DNA from: Acanthamoeba sp. SK_2022b | Taxonomy: Eukaryota > Discosea > Longamoebia > Acanthamoebidae | Assembly: GCA_027943245.1 (NCBI GenBank) | Contig: JANDJZ010000173.1 | Span: 1-64,000, forward strand | Direction of reading: 5' to 3' | Length of the DNA stretch: 64,000 nucleotides | Part shown: positions 10,008-22,912 of the stretch, one piece after another | How the letters are laid out: each line of letters starts with the position of its first letter | Numbering within the stretch: position 1 is the first letter of the stretch | Made by a program: the position numbers and the translations under genes | The notes under the pieces: model-generated | Databases searched by the model: none | What the model saw: only the letters and a program-made list of their open reading frames with translations | Told to the model about the DNA's origin: nothing

Positions 10008-11805
10008 CTATGGTTGCTCCTGCTTCTGTTGCTTGTTGCTGAGGCTCTGCAGGACCCGCGTGGCGGCATGATGTCCAGGTCCCTTCCAGTTGCCCTTAAT
10101 GATGCCGTGCCAGTACATGGGCGGCAGCACGTCCTTCTTGAGGTAGTACATGCTCGCCCGCTCCTTGGACTGATCCACAGGGAACTGAAGAGGGAGATAG
10201 CAAGCGTTAGAGGAGCACTTGTGTTGTCTAGCGTCATCTTGGATGTGGTACTGTTTCACAAGGCTGCAACGAGTAGTCGAACTCGGCCAGCACCAGCTTG
10301 CCTGCCGACAGCAAAGAGGAAGGAGTAAGTGGTCAGTACACGATAAACTTGTGATTCGCGGAAGGAGAAAGGAGGAAGGGCAAGGCCAACCGTATCCGGT
10401 GACGAGGGGGCAGGACGTGTAACCAGAGTAGCTCTCGGGGAGCGTGGCGTTGGGGTCACGAATGACAGCCAGCAGGTTGGCCGTGGCCACGGCCGCCTGC
10501 GAGCTCACGGCCGCTGCGGTCTTGGACGTGGGCAGGTTCGAGGCGTCACCAAGACCAAACACGTTGGCGTACTTCTTGTGGCTGCAGTGGAAGTTTGTGG
10601 TCAGAGACCAATGCAATGGTGATTTGCAGGAGAGAGAACCAACCGGAGGGTGTGCTTGTCGACATCGACCCAACCGCCAGCGTCGGCAAGGGGGCTCTCC
10701 TTCACGAAGTTGGGCGGGCCCATTGGGGGCGTCACATGCATGAAGTCGTACGGCACCGTCTGACCGAGCGGCCGATCGATTATAGGAGTCAGCTTCAACT
10801 CGGAGCTAACGCGGGAGCGATGCATCCACACATAGGTGCAGGGGCCACGCACCATTAGCTCCTGTGTGTTGAGATCCTTGAAGACGGCCTCGTGGTTGTC
10901 GCCCCTTACCTCGACGAGGTCATGCTTGAAGTGGGTGTGAATGCCCCGCTCCTGACAGATCTGGAGTTCGCGTGATTCCATACCAACAAGCGTCAGTTGA
11001 AGAGGGGGAGGGTGACTGGGAATGACACATGTGACGTGGATAGTACCTTGGTGAGCACTTTGCCGTAGTAGGGGGAGGCAAAGATGGCGGGTCCGCCGGT
11101 GTAGAAAGAGATATCAACATCGACACCTCGCTTCCTCCAGTGATCCTCGGCAAGGTACATGACCTGTGCGTATGGGGGAGGAAGATGCAGGGGTGGATGC
11201 AAAATGAGAACCACATGCGGGAACAAGTGGAAATAGATTGAAGAGCGGAGGACGCACCTTCTGTGGGGCACCACCGCACTTGATAGGAGTTGCGGGATGA
11301 GTGAAGACCGCCTTGCCTCCGTTGAAGTGCTTGATAAGGTCCTGGAGAGATGGGTGACCAACAGTGTTGAAGTAGCAACGGTGAGCAGACGCTCCAGAGA
11401 TCATCTTAACACGTTACCAGCCAAGCATCGCACCCAGGTCTTGTCGGCGTACTCATAGCTGTAGTTGGAGGACACGCCTTTCTTGCCCAGGGCGTCGCGT
11501 AGACCCTTGACCTATTTGTTTAAGTTGCACGCGTTGTTTGTGCGCAACGGCTCGTCAGCTCACAGAGCAAGGGGAACAGCAAAAAGAAAAGCTAGTGTAT
11601 CGGCGTACGTTGTCCCAGTTGATCTGGATGCCGGGACAGACCACCAGATACTTGTAGTGCACCGTCTGACCATCGCTGGTTACCACGGCGTTCTCCTCAG
11701 GCATGAACTTCGTCACCGCAGACTTGATCCACTTGGCTCCCTTGGGGATAAGGTCCGCCTCGTCCCTGCCCATTTCACGAGAATAGTGGAGGCGTTATTC
11801 TTGTA

Positions 11806-11847
<42 letters not shown>

Positions 11848-12198
11848 TCTGACAGACTAGAGAAAATAATGTCCGTACCGCTCGGTGTCGCGTTTGTTAA
11901 AGATGCCACCACCTACCATAGTCCAGCCGGGCTGGTAGTAGTGCTTGGTGGAGGGCTCAACTATGGCTACGTCGAGGTCCTTCATGGCGCGGCGCAGCTG
12001 ATGGCTCACCGACAGACCAGCAGTGCCGCCGCCAATCACCACGACGTCGTGCTTGACCGACGACAGCGACGCCTGCGAATGAGCTGCCCGGCGCAGTACC
12101 AACGCCACGCGGAGCCTGCCATTTCGAGGTGCCGCCTTGGCGACCACCGGCAGCGAACTAGAATCGTGCAAGACGTTTAGAGTCATTCGCTGCCGCAT
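10008..12198 (-). CDS. Mitochondrial sulfide:quinone oxidoreductase
   Basis: Nine exons on the minus strand (12198-11879, 11765-11609, 11511-11434, 11341-11258, 11163-11047, 10960-10644, 10581-10391, 10301-10252, 10184-10008), phase-consistent, 496 residues. An Arg-rich, acid-poor N-terminus of about 40 residues looks like a mitochondrial presequence. The FAD-binding glycine motif [13 protein letters not shown] follows. Both redox cysteines expected in eukaryotic-type SQR are visible: in [13 protein letters not shown] and in [20 protein letters not shown]. The C-terminus ([18 protein letters not shown], then MYWHGIIKG) matches the animal/fungal SQOR type. Known role: oxidises sulfide to a persulfide and passes electrons to ubiquinone on the inner membrane. 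The first intron contains an ATT trinucleotide repeat. Confidence 0.93.
11806..11847 (+). repeat. (ATT)n microsatellite in SQR intron 1
   Basis: About fourteen ATT units lie between the first and second exons of the minus-strand SQR gene. Confidence 0.95.
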
Positions 12199-15100
12199 TC
12201 AGCGAGGTGAGGTGCAGGTACCGTTGTGTGGGCCTAATCTTGTGCATGTGTTTTGGGGCAAGTGGCGTTTTTCGGTAAACTCACCTCTCTCTAGAACGAA
12301 ACGCCGACGCCACACGGAAAATGCGCACCTACGGCCGACCACTCACAGTGCAAAGATAATTAGCAAAATCACGGACATTCCGCAACGTTGGGAGGTTGGG
12401 ACAGGTTTTGGCCCTTGTTTTAATGCAAACAGAAAGTCCAGAAAAAAGTAACAATTAGGAACTTGTCTGGTGATGAGCCAGTTGCACTGGATCTTGAGTT
12501 TGTTCAGCAGTTGAGAGCTTGATATGTTGCTGCCATTGAGCATGAAGGTCTGCAGCAGCAGGCAAATGTGCTGGCAAGGGCCATCATGCAAAATCTAGAC
12601 AGGCAGAACATTGGCCAAGCCTTGAGTTTCAGTTTCAAGGGAGCTTAACAAAGGTAAAGTATGAGTATGTGCTGCAACAAAGCAGAGTAAGAGGAACAGA
12701 GGTGAATGTAATTTAAAGGCTGCAAACAATTGCAAGATGAAGTTCGCTCTATCCTAAAACAAGGCAAATAAGTTGACAAGAAATATCTTTCTCTTGTGTG
12801 GGTGAAGGGAAGGGTACACATGAACCTTAAATTGTTGATGTGTCCACAGCACAAGGGAACTTGAACCTTGCAAAAGGAGAATTGGAATAAAATAAAAGAC
12901 TCAGAAGAAGGTAGTGCAAAACTGAGGAAAATGAGACAGTGACTCTTTTTCTGTAGAGAGCACCTGTCTGGGAAGGTGTCCTAAAGGTCTACAGCTGCAT
13001 GACTGCTGATGTCACTGTTGAAAACTGTAGACATTAGGGGCAGTGTCTCATTATACTGAACACTCAATTGCAAAGAGTGTTCCTGGCATCATGTGTACAT
13101 GTATGCAGTGAGAATAACTATGTCTGAGACCTGGTGAGCAGCTGTGTACCCTGGTAAGAGTAGATGATGATGGAAGTTGTACTATTGAGCAAAGTTGAGG
13201 TTGTGGAGGAGTGGTCTGTTGACTGGTGAAATTGCAATATCAATGCATCTCCAAAAAAGAGAAGGTGATTGACTGCATCTTTGATGATCAAAAATGGGTT
13301 TGGCTGGCTGGAGAGCAGACATGCTGAGGTGATTTCAATTGAGCTCAAAGAAGGCATCCTAGTTCCACCACTTTTCAGGGGAAGCCAGAGTTGTGTAGGC
13401 ATTGAAAAACTGGTAGCCTGCTCCCTCACATAGATTAGAAAATGAGAATAAAAGTGGTGGAGGGGCATGACTAGAGGAAAAAGAGGTGTCCATGAGGGGC
13501 TCCACTTCTTGATGGCGCTGTTTTTCTGTTGATGGAGAAGGTTCTCTTGCAGAAGGTGACAGTGCTCTTCCTCTGTTGGTGGTGAAAAAGATCTGCTCAA
13601 ATTGCAATTTGAGCAGATGACAGCACCAGATACACTCACAATTACTTGTGAGAGGTGTCATGCACAACACACTACTTTCCAACATGGAGATCCTTGGCGC
13701 TTCCCTCTTCCAGGGGTTCCTCAACTTTGCTGGCACCTGAAGTCGGAGTTAAAACAGAAACAAGTCAGCACAAACTGAAATTTAACCTGACTTTACATTT
13801 ACACAATGCAGCAGGCACTGCCTAGGCATTTTTGACTCTTCCATAATAAGAGCTTGTAACAGAGTGAACCCAAAGATGCATGTAGATGACCCAATAGAAA
13901 CCATACGTATTCTGCACATTCATGTGTCACTTTTTCACCATCTACCTTTTTCATCACAAACCAATAAGAGAAGTGTTGACCTGATGCGCATGAGTCCACC
14001 TCCCCAACCCACAGATGTACTTAAAAGGGCACCAATTCATCTCATGTAATTTAAAGATGGCAACCAGGTATTAGAAGAAATCGCTTGGTATATACAAGCC
14101 GTTGCATGTAAAAACAGGTATGTTGACACATAATCACTCACCATGTGCATTGGTACCAACCCTTAAAATATGTTTATGAAAACAGTTCTTCGAAGTTTTG
14201 TGTTTTTTACTCACCAAGACATAAATTTGCACCAAAGTACTGAAATGAAATTTTTGAATGTTTAGAAGAGATGTTCCAACAATGTAAACACAACTCATTA
14301 TGACTAATACATTTTGTCAAGTACAAATTTCGACACCGTTTCACCTCAGTGTACAGAATTTGAAGTTTTTTTTTTTTTTTTTTTTTGAGGCCTTGTACAT
14401 ATTTCAGTGTGTTTTTATTCCATATGTGTTTTCAAAGTGTACATTGCCAAAAGAGTGATCGTTACTTTTTTCTGAACGCTCTGTTCTTGGGAGTAAGAGT
14501 CTGCTTGAATTGGCAAGGGTGTGTTGTCACCCAGTGCCCATGTATGGGATTACAACATTAAGGCAATGCTGGTGAACAAGGTGCAAATCAAAGAGCATGT
14601 GCATGCTTCTGATGGTATTGCCAAAATGGCAACAAGATCATCCACAACACATGCCAATGGGGACGAAGGTGCATGAGCGTGTACACAACTTGCAATGGTA
14701 TTGCAAGCATATATGTCAAGAAGGAGCTACACCATCAGCATGGTCCATGCATACATGCAAGGATCTGTTGAGAAGGTGTGATGTACCTGACCATGCCATA
14801 ACTGGTTTGCCATGGTGCCTCTGAAAACCCACCACCAAATCTCAACGGAATTTTTGCAGCCTGGAAGTTCACAGATACATTCAACAGGACACTAATGAAA
14901 ATCCATTTTATTGCGCTCCCCTTCCAAAAATAGAGCAAACTTAAAATTACCATTGATACTTGGCAAAGCAGGTTAATTCGCCAGATAGCACTGCATTATT
15001 GGTCATTTGGTAATAGAGGAGGTTTGATGGGCATCAAGTGTGTATCAAAATAAAGAACAAAAATGTATAATCAATCTATTTTTGCGAAATGCAGCAGAGG

Positions 15101-15751
15101 AAGCAAGATCCACAAGCACCACTCATCATCCTCTTCCTCTAATTCTCTCTCCTACACCACTAGTGATGTTGTTATTGCAGAACAAGGTCAGTTGTACATG
15201 TCCATCACCTGAACACAGTGATGAGCATTTGGTGATGACGCATTCTTGCCAATTCTAGCTTTACATGTGATCACTATCTAGGCTCATAAACAGCCTTTGG
15301 CATGACTACATCCTGCTCACATATATGTTGCTTGTATAGCCAGGCTTACCTTATTTATACCTGGCTCTGCCTGTATATTTGTAAGTCCATCAACCTCTTC
15401 AGTGATGATGCTACCTGACATGCAAAATCACTGCTTTTCTACACTCAATCTCCAACATCTGTGCAGCAGCCCCCAACTGGCCACCAGCCATGTACCAAAT
15501 CACTACACTGCACAGAAGCCGGATGATGGAATGACTTCCTTACTCTTGCCAAGCAAAGGCACTACCAACCTGGTGTTGGTACATAAGTTTAACATAATGG
15601 TCACAGCTCAATCTCCTGACAGCTGGTGTACAAGCCAATTGTTGAATCATTGGCTTCTTCCTGCTCCCCCACCTGCAAAAGTCTGATGATTAAAATTCAG
15701 CACCTGCCAAGGAAATGGTTGGGAAAAAAGAGACAATTTCACCCACTGGAG
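12199..15751. other. Gene-free, CpG-depleted, AT-richer island between divergent genes
   Basis: Apart from about 200 bases of ordinary 5' flank at the left, this 3.3-kb segment (about 12420-15745) differs sharply from everything else in the window. By eye it has only about two dozen CpG dinucleotides, whereas single 60-base lines in the flanks often have five or more, and TG/CA words are in excess. No reading frame has recognisable family motifs, including those at 13118-13639 and 15402-15686. It contains a 21-base T run (14366-14386) and no detectable terminal repeats. The pattern is what 5-methylcytosine deamination produces in old silenced DNA. The edges fall between the SQR promoter and the ATG of the TPR gene. 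Its origin (transposon relic, viral insertion or other) is not readable. Confidence 0.75.
14366..14386 (+). repeat. T21 homopolymer (A21 on the minus strand)
   Basis: Twenty-one consecutive T residues inside the CpG-poor island. It could be the poly(A) remnant of a minus-strand retroposed sequence or simple slippage; no flanking target duplication was recognised. Confidence 0.9.
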
Positions 15752-18700
15752 ATGGACCATGGAGGTGCAGGCCGTGGTGGCACACACGAATCTTTGTTTG
15801 ATTCTATGGCCTCCGCTCTTGAGCAGGCTCTGCGCGAGATCGAGGAAGAAGAGATGGTGGGGCGGGCGTCAACTCGGCCATTCCCATTTGCACCATCTGA
15901 TCCCTCTGGCAATCTGTTTGTCCCTTCCTCCTCTCCCGCGAACCAGCCGGCGCCTTCCACGCCTTCCTCAAATGAAGCCCAGGAATCGTCTCTACAAGAA
16001 GATATAATCGCTGAGGCCCTGAAAGAAGTGCTCGAGCTCGGGCCAGACACCGTGAGTCATACCTCACATGCTGAGGTGCGTGCTGCACCTGTGCTACTCC
16101 GAATCCAACGACGTCCTCACCCACTATCACGTTATAGAGCACGGGTCCAGGTTTTGACCGAGCCTTCTTTATGTCAGTGCTCGAGGGTCTTGAAGGGGTA
16201 GACGTCACCTCTTCGCCCGTTGTGGTATTCCCCCAGCACCCAGCACTCTATTCTGAGTATGCCTGCCAATTTGTCTTCACCTGCATCCCTGCTGTGCCAG
16301 AACGCCCTCAACCAGCTGCAGGCCGAGCACTCGCCGGGCAGCTCACAATCGTTCCTCAAGCAGTCGCTTAGCATTGTGGGTACCCTGCCGGCCATTGGAG
16401 GACTGAGCGATGACGACGATAATCCCGACGAGGATTATGATGACATGCCAGCCCTGCTCAGCGACAACTCAAGCGAAGACGACCTCTACGGTGAGCAGCA
16501 GCCCAGCACGACAAGAGCGGAGCAACCAGAACACAACTACATGCCGCCGCTACTTGATTACTCGAGCGATGGTAACGAGGTGCCTCCCGGCCTCCTGGCC
16601 GACGACAACAGCTACGATAGCGAGCTCAATGAGGACGAGGAGGAAGAGGAAGATGATGAGTTGTGTATGTTCCACCAGGAGCTGCTGGCCAACAACCCCT
16701 TCAGCGCATTCTTTCTCTCGGGCGCCAACGCCAGCACTTCCTCTCCGTTTGCTCCGTCTCGACGAGGACCGCAGGCTACCCTACCCGCCCTCCACTCTGA
16801 CTCTGACCGAGACTACGAAACGGGGTCCAGCGAGAGCGAGGACGACGCGGAGCGAACTACCGGCAGAGCGTCGGCTGGCGCCGCCTCGCCTCCGAGTTCC
16901 ACATCACCGAGGCCGCACCCCGGCGGCCCTGCAGCCGCGACTTACTCTTCGGCACAGAGCACAGACATGAATTTGAGCAGAGAGGCTGCAACTACGCCGA
17001 TGGCAGCTAACCCAAAGCAGCAGCAAGTGGATGGCGCTGTGGCCGATGACGAGCACGAGCACGACCACGACCACGACGAACCAGCAGGGGATGTGCTGGA
17101 CTTCAACAACCTGGCGCAGTACCCGCTCGAAGAACTGGAGCAATTCTGTGAGCGCAAGGGCATATTGCTCAGAAAGCGAGGGCGACACAAGGGCAAGCAG
17201 CGGCTGGTGGAGGAGGGCACACCCGAAGGTGATCGATGGAAGGAGAAGCTGATCGCCAGCATCCAACGGTGCCGCCAGGAAGAGGAGGAGGAGGAGGAGG
17301 AGGACGACGACGACGAGCTGAACGACTACGAGGCCGAGCATGTGCCTCCCGAGGATATGTCAGCCGAGGACTGCAAGGCGCGCGCCAACACCTTATTGAC
17401 CGGTGCCTCTCTTCTCTCAACTGCACTTGGGGTGTGGTTGTTGGTAAGATGAACACTCACCCAAGCGCTCGGCGTTGCTTGTGAGGCAAGAGGGGCTGTA
17501 CGAAGCCGCGGTGCGATACTACACCAAGGCCATCAAGATCGCGGTCAAGGAAAGCCGAGAGAAGGGCTCGGAGAGCGAAGAAGAGCGGGGCCACAAGGCC
17601 GTCTACTTTGCCAATCGGGCGCTGGCCCACCTCAGGTGCGAGGCGCCCTCGGCCGCATTTTTCTCATATAAGCCAACGTATTGCGGGGGGGGGGGCAGGT
17701 GGGGCAACTACGCCAGCGCCGTGAGTGATTCGACGCGCGCAACTGAGCTCGACCCATTCTACCCCAAGGTATCGCCCACCTGATCCTGTTCTTAACTCTT
17801 TGGATGGTCGTCGACTCATCTCGTCAACTAACTCCGCTCGCGACAGGGCTACTATCGGCGGGGCGCGGCCCTTATGGAACTCAACCAGCACCGGAAAGCG
17901 CTGGCCGACTTCAGGAAGGTGCTATCCCTGCAGCCAGGCGACAAAGACGCGCTGCGACAGTCGCGCAAGTGCGAACAGATCATTCGCTCACAGGCATTCC
18001 AAGCACCCGCTCCCTCGTCGAGTACGGCGCCTGCCACCCGCGCCACCCAGAGCCCTTGGTCGTTATGGCTTACGAAACGCTGCTGGACGCTCAGGTGCAA
18101 GCAAGCCGGCGGCAGCACTGAAGGAGTCGCCGGGAGAGACCAAGACGGGATGGTCGGCTCCCTACTGGTCGGCCATGCACATGCCCAAGTTGCACGAGAT
18201 GGCTGCCCGTACGCTGGCCATCGAGATCGGAAACCAGATGGAGCTATACGTCGAGAGCCTCATGACGGGTGCTTGTCTCATGCGCGCAATATCCGCACAT
18301 GCGCAGCTACACATTTATAACGGAAGCATTACCACATCTTGTTTGATGCAGTGCCGGCCGACTACATGAAGCAGATCATGGCCCACATGTCGTGGTCAGC
18401 CTTCCAGAGGCTCCGAAGGATTCCTCACTTTGCGAACCTCATGTCGAACACCGCCAAGTACGGTTTCCTCAAGCAGGAGGAGGACTACTACCGCACCCTA
18501 TTCGTGCAGCAGAGGGACCACCCAATCCTCAGGTAACGGCTCCCTGTCGGCCTCGTCGCTACCAATCGCCAACCTTGTTTGCTGCTGCTGCTTTGAATCT
18601 AAACGGCATGCGGGTCGGTAGTGATCCCTCCTTGATGCTGGTCTCGCCCCACGAAGACATCTCACTCTTTGACTTTGAGGACCTCGAAGATGAAGAGGTA

Positions 18701-20794
18701 AGCGTTTGTTATTGTCGTTATAACCGGTTTTACCTCTACTGGGCTAGGCTTACCGACGCTTGCGCCTCCGCATGCAGCGCTCCGTTACGATGGTGATGCC
18801 AGTGCACAAGCGTACCAGCGGCGCGGCCGTTGTATCTTTCCCCGAGTTCGAGCGCAACTTCAACATCTTCACTGAGGGCCAGCTGCGCAAGCTCAACTGG
18901 AACAACGTTTTTGTCGCGGGCGGGCACGTTCCACTCTCCTTCACCCCACCCCTGCCGTCTGCTGCGATTCTTGTCTGACTTGAATCGTCAACTGGCGAAC
19001 TTGTTGTCCCTCGCACTGCATGCAGGTCCGTGTTGGCTTCCGTCATGCCCACGCCCCTGACAGACTTGCGCGGTTACTTCCACAAGTACGCCTACAAGGG
19101 CTCTGACATTGATTTGTTCATCTACGGCCTCAACCAGGAGCAGGCCAATGCCAAGGTACGGGCAGTTAGACCATGAGTACAGTACAGTACAAAAGATGCA
19201 AACGTCGAGTCTGTGGCGCTGTCGCGTTGCGCTTGCCTGCAGCTGCAAGAGATCTTCGACGCGGTGAACGCTTCCAATACGAAGACTGTCGCAGTGATAC
19301 GCAGCCTCCACGCCATCACCATCGTTTCTCACTACCCAAGACGGTAACCTTTCGGAGGACCTCCTCAGGACAGCTTGAAAAGCGAGGAAGGGGGCATGTC
19401 GCTCATACTCTTGGGTGTATTTATTTTGGCATTCCGTACAGGCACATCCAGATCGTGCTGCGACTCTACAAGAGTCCCGCTGAGATCCTAATGGGCTTCG
19501 ATGGTATGCACCGCTGCTTTTCGTCATTTCCTTTCCGTTTACCGACCCCTGATCGGCGGCGGTCTATTGGTCGACCCACTCCCACAGTGGACTGCTGTTG
19601 TATCGGGTTCGATGGAGTGAACGTGCTGATGCATCCGCGATGCGCTCGAGCGATCAAGATGCAGTACAACCGCGTCGACATAGCGCGTCGCTCTCGATCC
19701 TACGAGTATCGCCTTTACAAGTACAGCAAGAGAGGTACCCACCCAACGCACGCGCCCACACGTGTGCGCACGACGCCTCGCGTTGGGTTGACAGGGCTAT
19801 TACTGCGCCTTGCTTCTGGCCGCAGGGTTCGCCGTCGCAGTGCCGGGCTTTGATCGAGCCAAGGTGCATCCGTCGTTCTATAAGCCCTTTGTTTACAGCA
19901 CGTCGAGCGCGATGTCGAGTCGACGTCAAGGGCTCGCTCGCCTGTTACTATTGGAATACGTGCACAACAAGTACGTCACTGCTTTCGCCTCTACCCCCAG
20001 AGAGCGATCATAGGCACTGGCGAGTGAGCTGACCGTCGTGCGCGCGTGCAGTGTCCACTATGAGCGAAACTTCGGAAGCCAACGAAGAGCAGCACGTTTT
20101 GACAGTGAGCGCAAGATCGTCTACGAGCAGGAACACAAGCGCCCGAGTGACTACGCGGGCATACACATCCCCTACGGCCCTAACTGGAACGCGCACACCA
20201 TCCTTGCTCATTGCGCTCAGCTCAATCAGCGCGCCAACGGTACGTGCCCTCTGCTAATCTGCCACCACCTTCACGCTGTCCCCGCTCACCCCCGCTTGCA
20301 GACCTGTGGTATCGGCTCGAGGTGTGCCACCCGCCGCGAGCGGATATCGTGACGTGTGCGTATGGGCAGACCCTCTCAGAGGTCCTTGCGGTTGGTGTCT
20401 GCACTGGCGAGACCAACGGTACCCTGGTACGGGCACTTTCCCATCTTTCCCAGCTCTGCGGCGCTCCAGTAAACACTCCCCTTTCCTCGGTGATTTCTCG
20501 CCAGGTGGACGCTGACTGGGACGACGAACCGATCACCCTCGTCACCTATCGGCACGTCGGCAAGGACGAGATGTGGGTTGTAGACAACCCTGGGTCGCAG
20601 GACATCCTCTGCGGTACACAGCCACCGACGCAAAGCAGTGTGCAGCGTTTGTAGCGTGGCTGACACCACCCTCTCCCTCACGTGCCCCCTCAGGGAGCTT
20701 CAAGCCACTGATAACCTCCTTCAAGAAATGGGTGCAAGACGCCTACGCCAACTACGAAGGGGAGACCGCGCGGGACTTCTACAGCACCGGGTAG
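15752..20794 (+). CDS. TPR and nucleotidyltransferase-like multidomain protein
   Basis: Eighteen exons: 15752-16051, 16244-17402, 17491-17635, 17699-17768, 17847-18021, 18095-18268, 18352-18532, 18622-18698, 18748-18923, 19026-19155, 19243-19343, 19442-19503, 19588-19734, 19826-19970, 20052-20239, 20302-20426, 20505-20613, 20694-20794. The frame runs through every junction. The N-terminal third is acidic and Ser-rich (low complexity). Then comes a TPR array (LYEAAVRYYTKAIKI, NYASAVSDSTRATELDPFYP, HRKALADFRKVLSLQP) and a helical segment resembling an F-box (DYMKQIMAHMSWSAFQRLRR). The C-terminal half has NVFVAGGSVLAS and GSDIDLFIYGL, the G-S...D-x-D pattern of nucleotidyltransferase folds, followed by HIQIVLRLYKSPAEILMGFD. 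I know this C-terminal block as a family spread in amoebae and some fungi, with no function I can name. The intron at 18924 appears to start with GC. Confidence 0.75.
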
Positions 20795-20819
20795 GCGGCG
20801 TCCAAGTGGAGGAAAAGCA

Positions 20820-20830
20820 ACAATAAATAA
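20820..20830 (+). terminator. Poly(A) signal region of the TPR gene
   Basis: Overlapping AATAAA motifs lie about 27 bases after the stop codon, in the 70-base gap between two convergent genes. Confidence 0.6.
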
Positions 20831-20864
20831 AGAAAACCGGGCAGACACCACTGGGCCGACTGTC

Positions 20865-22848
20865 TCAGGCGTCGGCGCCCAACACGACGGGAACCGGCTC
20901 GCCGCCACGCAGCTGGCGCAGGAGCCAGGTCCACGCGCGGCGCTGGAAGCGTATGTAGAGGTCGTCGCAGTTCACCAGCAGGAAGCCGCCGATGACCGAG
21001 CCCGAACCCAGCAGGTAGAGCCACCCGAAGCTCTTCCCCTTGAGCACAATGTCGGCGAGCATAGCCAACGGAATCGTCAGACTGGATGGAGAGGGAGGGG
21101 CCGGGGTAAGGGTGGGCCGCTGCCGTGGCTGGTGCCCTCAAGGGCGTGTGCGATGGGTGAGCACCTTAGGCCGATGGTGGCCACCAGCGGGCTTGTGAGG
21201 AGCACCGACCACAGCCACATGTAGTCCGACAGCACGGTGCCGATGAGCCCGTTCACCGTCAGGTAGAGCCACACGGTGCCCTGCGCAGGGTGGGCATCAA
21301 CTGAGGAGGTCAGGGCGTCGCGGTAGGACCATGATCGCTCGCACACAGGAGGCACGCACCGAGGGAAGAGCAAAGGACTCGATGCCGGTGTAGTGAAGTA
21401 GGAAGCCGAACGGCCACAACCCCATCACGTTGAACAGCCCCACCAGCCCTGCTCCACCACCCCAAAAGGGTTGCGAGTGAGCGGACGCGGTGACGGGCGA
21501 GGTAAGGCGAGGAGAGCGAGGAGCGCCATACCAAAGAATCGCCGCGTGTTGAGCTTGGTCTCGTCCTTAATGAGGAGCTTCAGGAGCACCACGTAGAGCG
21601 CATAGAACGCCGCACCTGCAAGGGGTGCCCAACGGCACAATGGGGAGTCTATCTTGTCAGTGCTCAGGTACAGTCATACGAGGAGGCGCACCGATGAGAC
21701 ACAGGATATCGCCGGCGAGCGAGTCGCCGTCGCTGCTGTCCGAATCCGTCAGCGCTACCATTGCCACTCCGCCCAGGCTGTGCGTCCGATCGAAGGGTGG
21801 TGCAGAGGGGAGCTCGGATGAGACGAGGAGCGCATCATGGCCGATGTTGGAGTAAGAGTGTACCTGAGCACGACGGCGATGAGCTTCCCAAAAGAAAATG
21901 AGTCCACGCCGAGGATGCTGCCCAGGAAAAGTGTGCCCAGACCTGCAGCATCACGTTGAGAACGCCACAGTTTAACCACACGTTGGTAGAGAGGGTGACA
22001 AAGAGAGAGAGAGAGAGAGAGGCATGTACTAGATGTGGAGGAAAGGATGGTGTTGGAGGAGACGCTAGTGAGGGAGAGACTCTTGTTGTAGGAGTAGTTG
22101 GCGGCGAACCACACGGGACAGAAGATGAGCGACGTTCTGGCGATCTGCCAAAAGGTGTACACCGCCTCTCCAGCGTCGGCCTCCTTCGATCCCGAGGGCG
22201 ATCCTGGGCCCGTCTCGCCCGCCTCATATCCTCCCTCCGGTTCTTCCTCGCCGACGTTCCCTTTCTTTGGCAGAGCCGCATTGCTGGGCCCTGGATCGGC
22301 GCCGTCGTTCACTATGAGCTCCTTCCGCTCGTCCTTTTCCGTCCGCCTCCCGCACGCCCTTCTGTGCACAGCTGTCACCGATGTGGACCCAAGGGTCACG
22401 TATCACTGGGCGGCGTACCGCCAGGGCAGGTCGGCGAAAAAGTCGAGCAGGTAAAGGGTGAAGAGGGACGTGGAGAAGTAGGTCAAGAAGAACGGATGGT
22501 CAAAGTCTGCATTCGTAAATATGTACTGCCGTGGGAAGAGAAAATGTAATTAATCTATTTATGCTTGCTATTTATTTATAATAAATAAATAAATAAATTC
22601 AAGGTGAGGGCGGCAAGTGCCTGCATGAGAACGCCCGAGAAGACCCATATGAAGACCACCCCCAGGAGGATTATAAGGCCCAGCGTCCATCGTCCAGCGG
22701 CGTTGGATCGCCGGAGGAAGGAGGAGAGGACGGATGAAGGTTTCTCGACACTGTGTTCTTCACCATTCACTGCCATTCGCGAGGGGGCGCGTATAAGAGA
22801 ACTCTCGTTCTCCTCTTCCTCGTCCCCTCCCATTCGCTCCATCTCCAT
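20865..22848 (-). CDS. SLC35F5-like drug/metabolite transporter
   Basis: Multi-exon minus-strand gene; exon segments lie at about 22848-22600, 22525-22430, 22400-22100, 21950-21850, 21740-21550, 21470-21280 and 21200-20865 (approximate). The protein starts MEMERMGGDEEEE, a cytosolic acidic N-terminus, then GLIILLGVVFIWVFSGVLMQ (helix 1). An acidic loop lies between the early helices. The late part, GAAFYALYVVLLKLLIKDE, TVNGLIGTVLSDYMWLWSVL, LLTSPLVATIGLSLTIPLAM and LGSGSVIGGFLLVN, gives the ten-helix EamA-type fold of SLC35F proteins. Substrates of this family are mostly unassigned (nucleotide sugars or thiamine have been proposed for relatives). The start at 22848 is chosen because the upstream AKR gene ends at 22913; the longer frame to 22989 would overlap it. 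AATA repeats at 22577-22600 lie in intron 1. Confidence 0.82.
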
Positions 22849-22912
22849 CAGCGTTGACAACTTTTTTTCCTCTTGGAGTTCGGAAAAAGAAAAAGAAAAT
22901 AAATTCTGGCGA

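Noticed and set aside
13118..13639. 173-codon minus-strand frame in the CpG-poor island
   Set aside because: Composition follows the AT-rich decayed DNA, with no family motifs or splice sites that extend it.
12420..15745. Intact transposon or endogenous virus in the island
   Set aside because: No terminal repeats, polymerase, integrase or capsid motifs could be read; only the base composition suggests an insertion.
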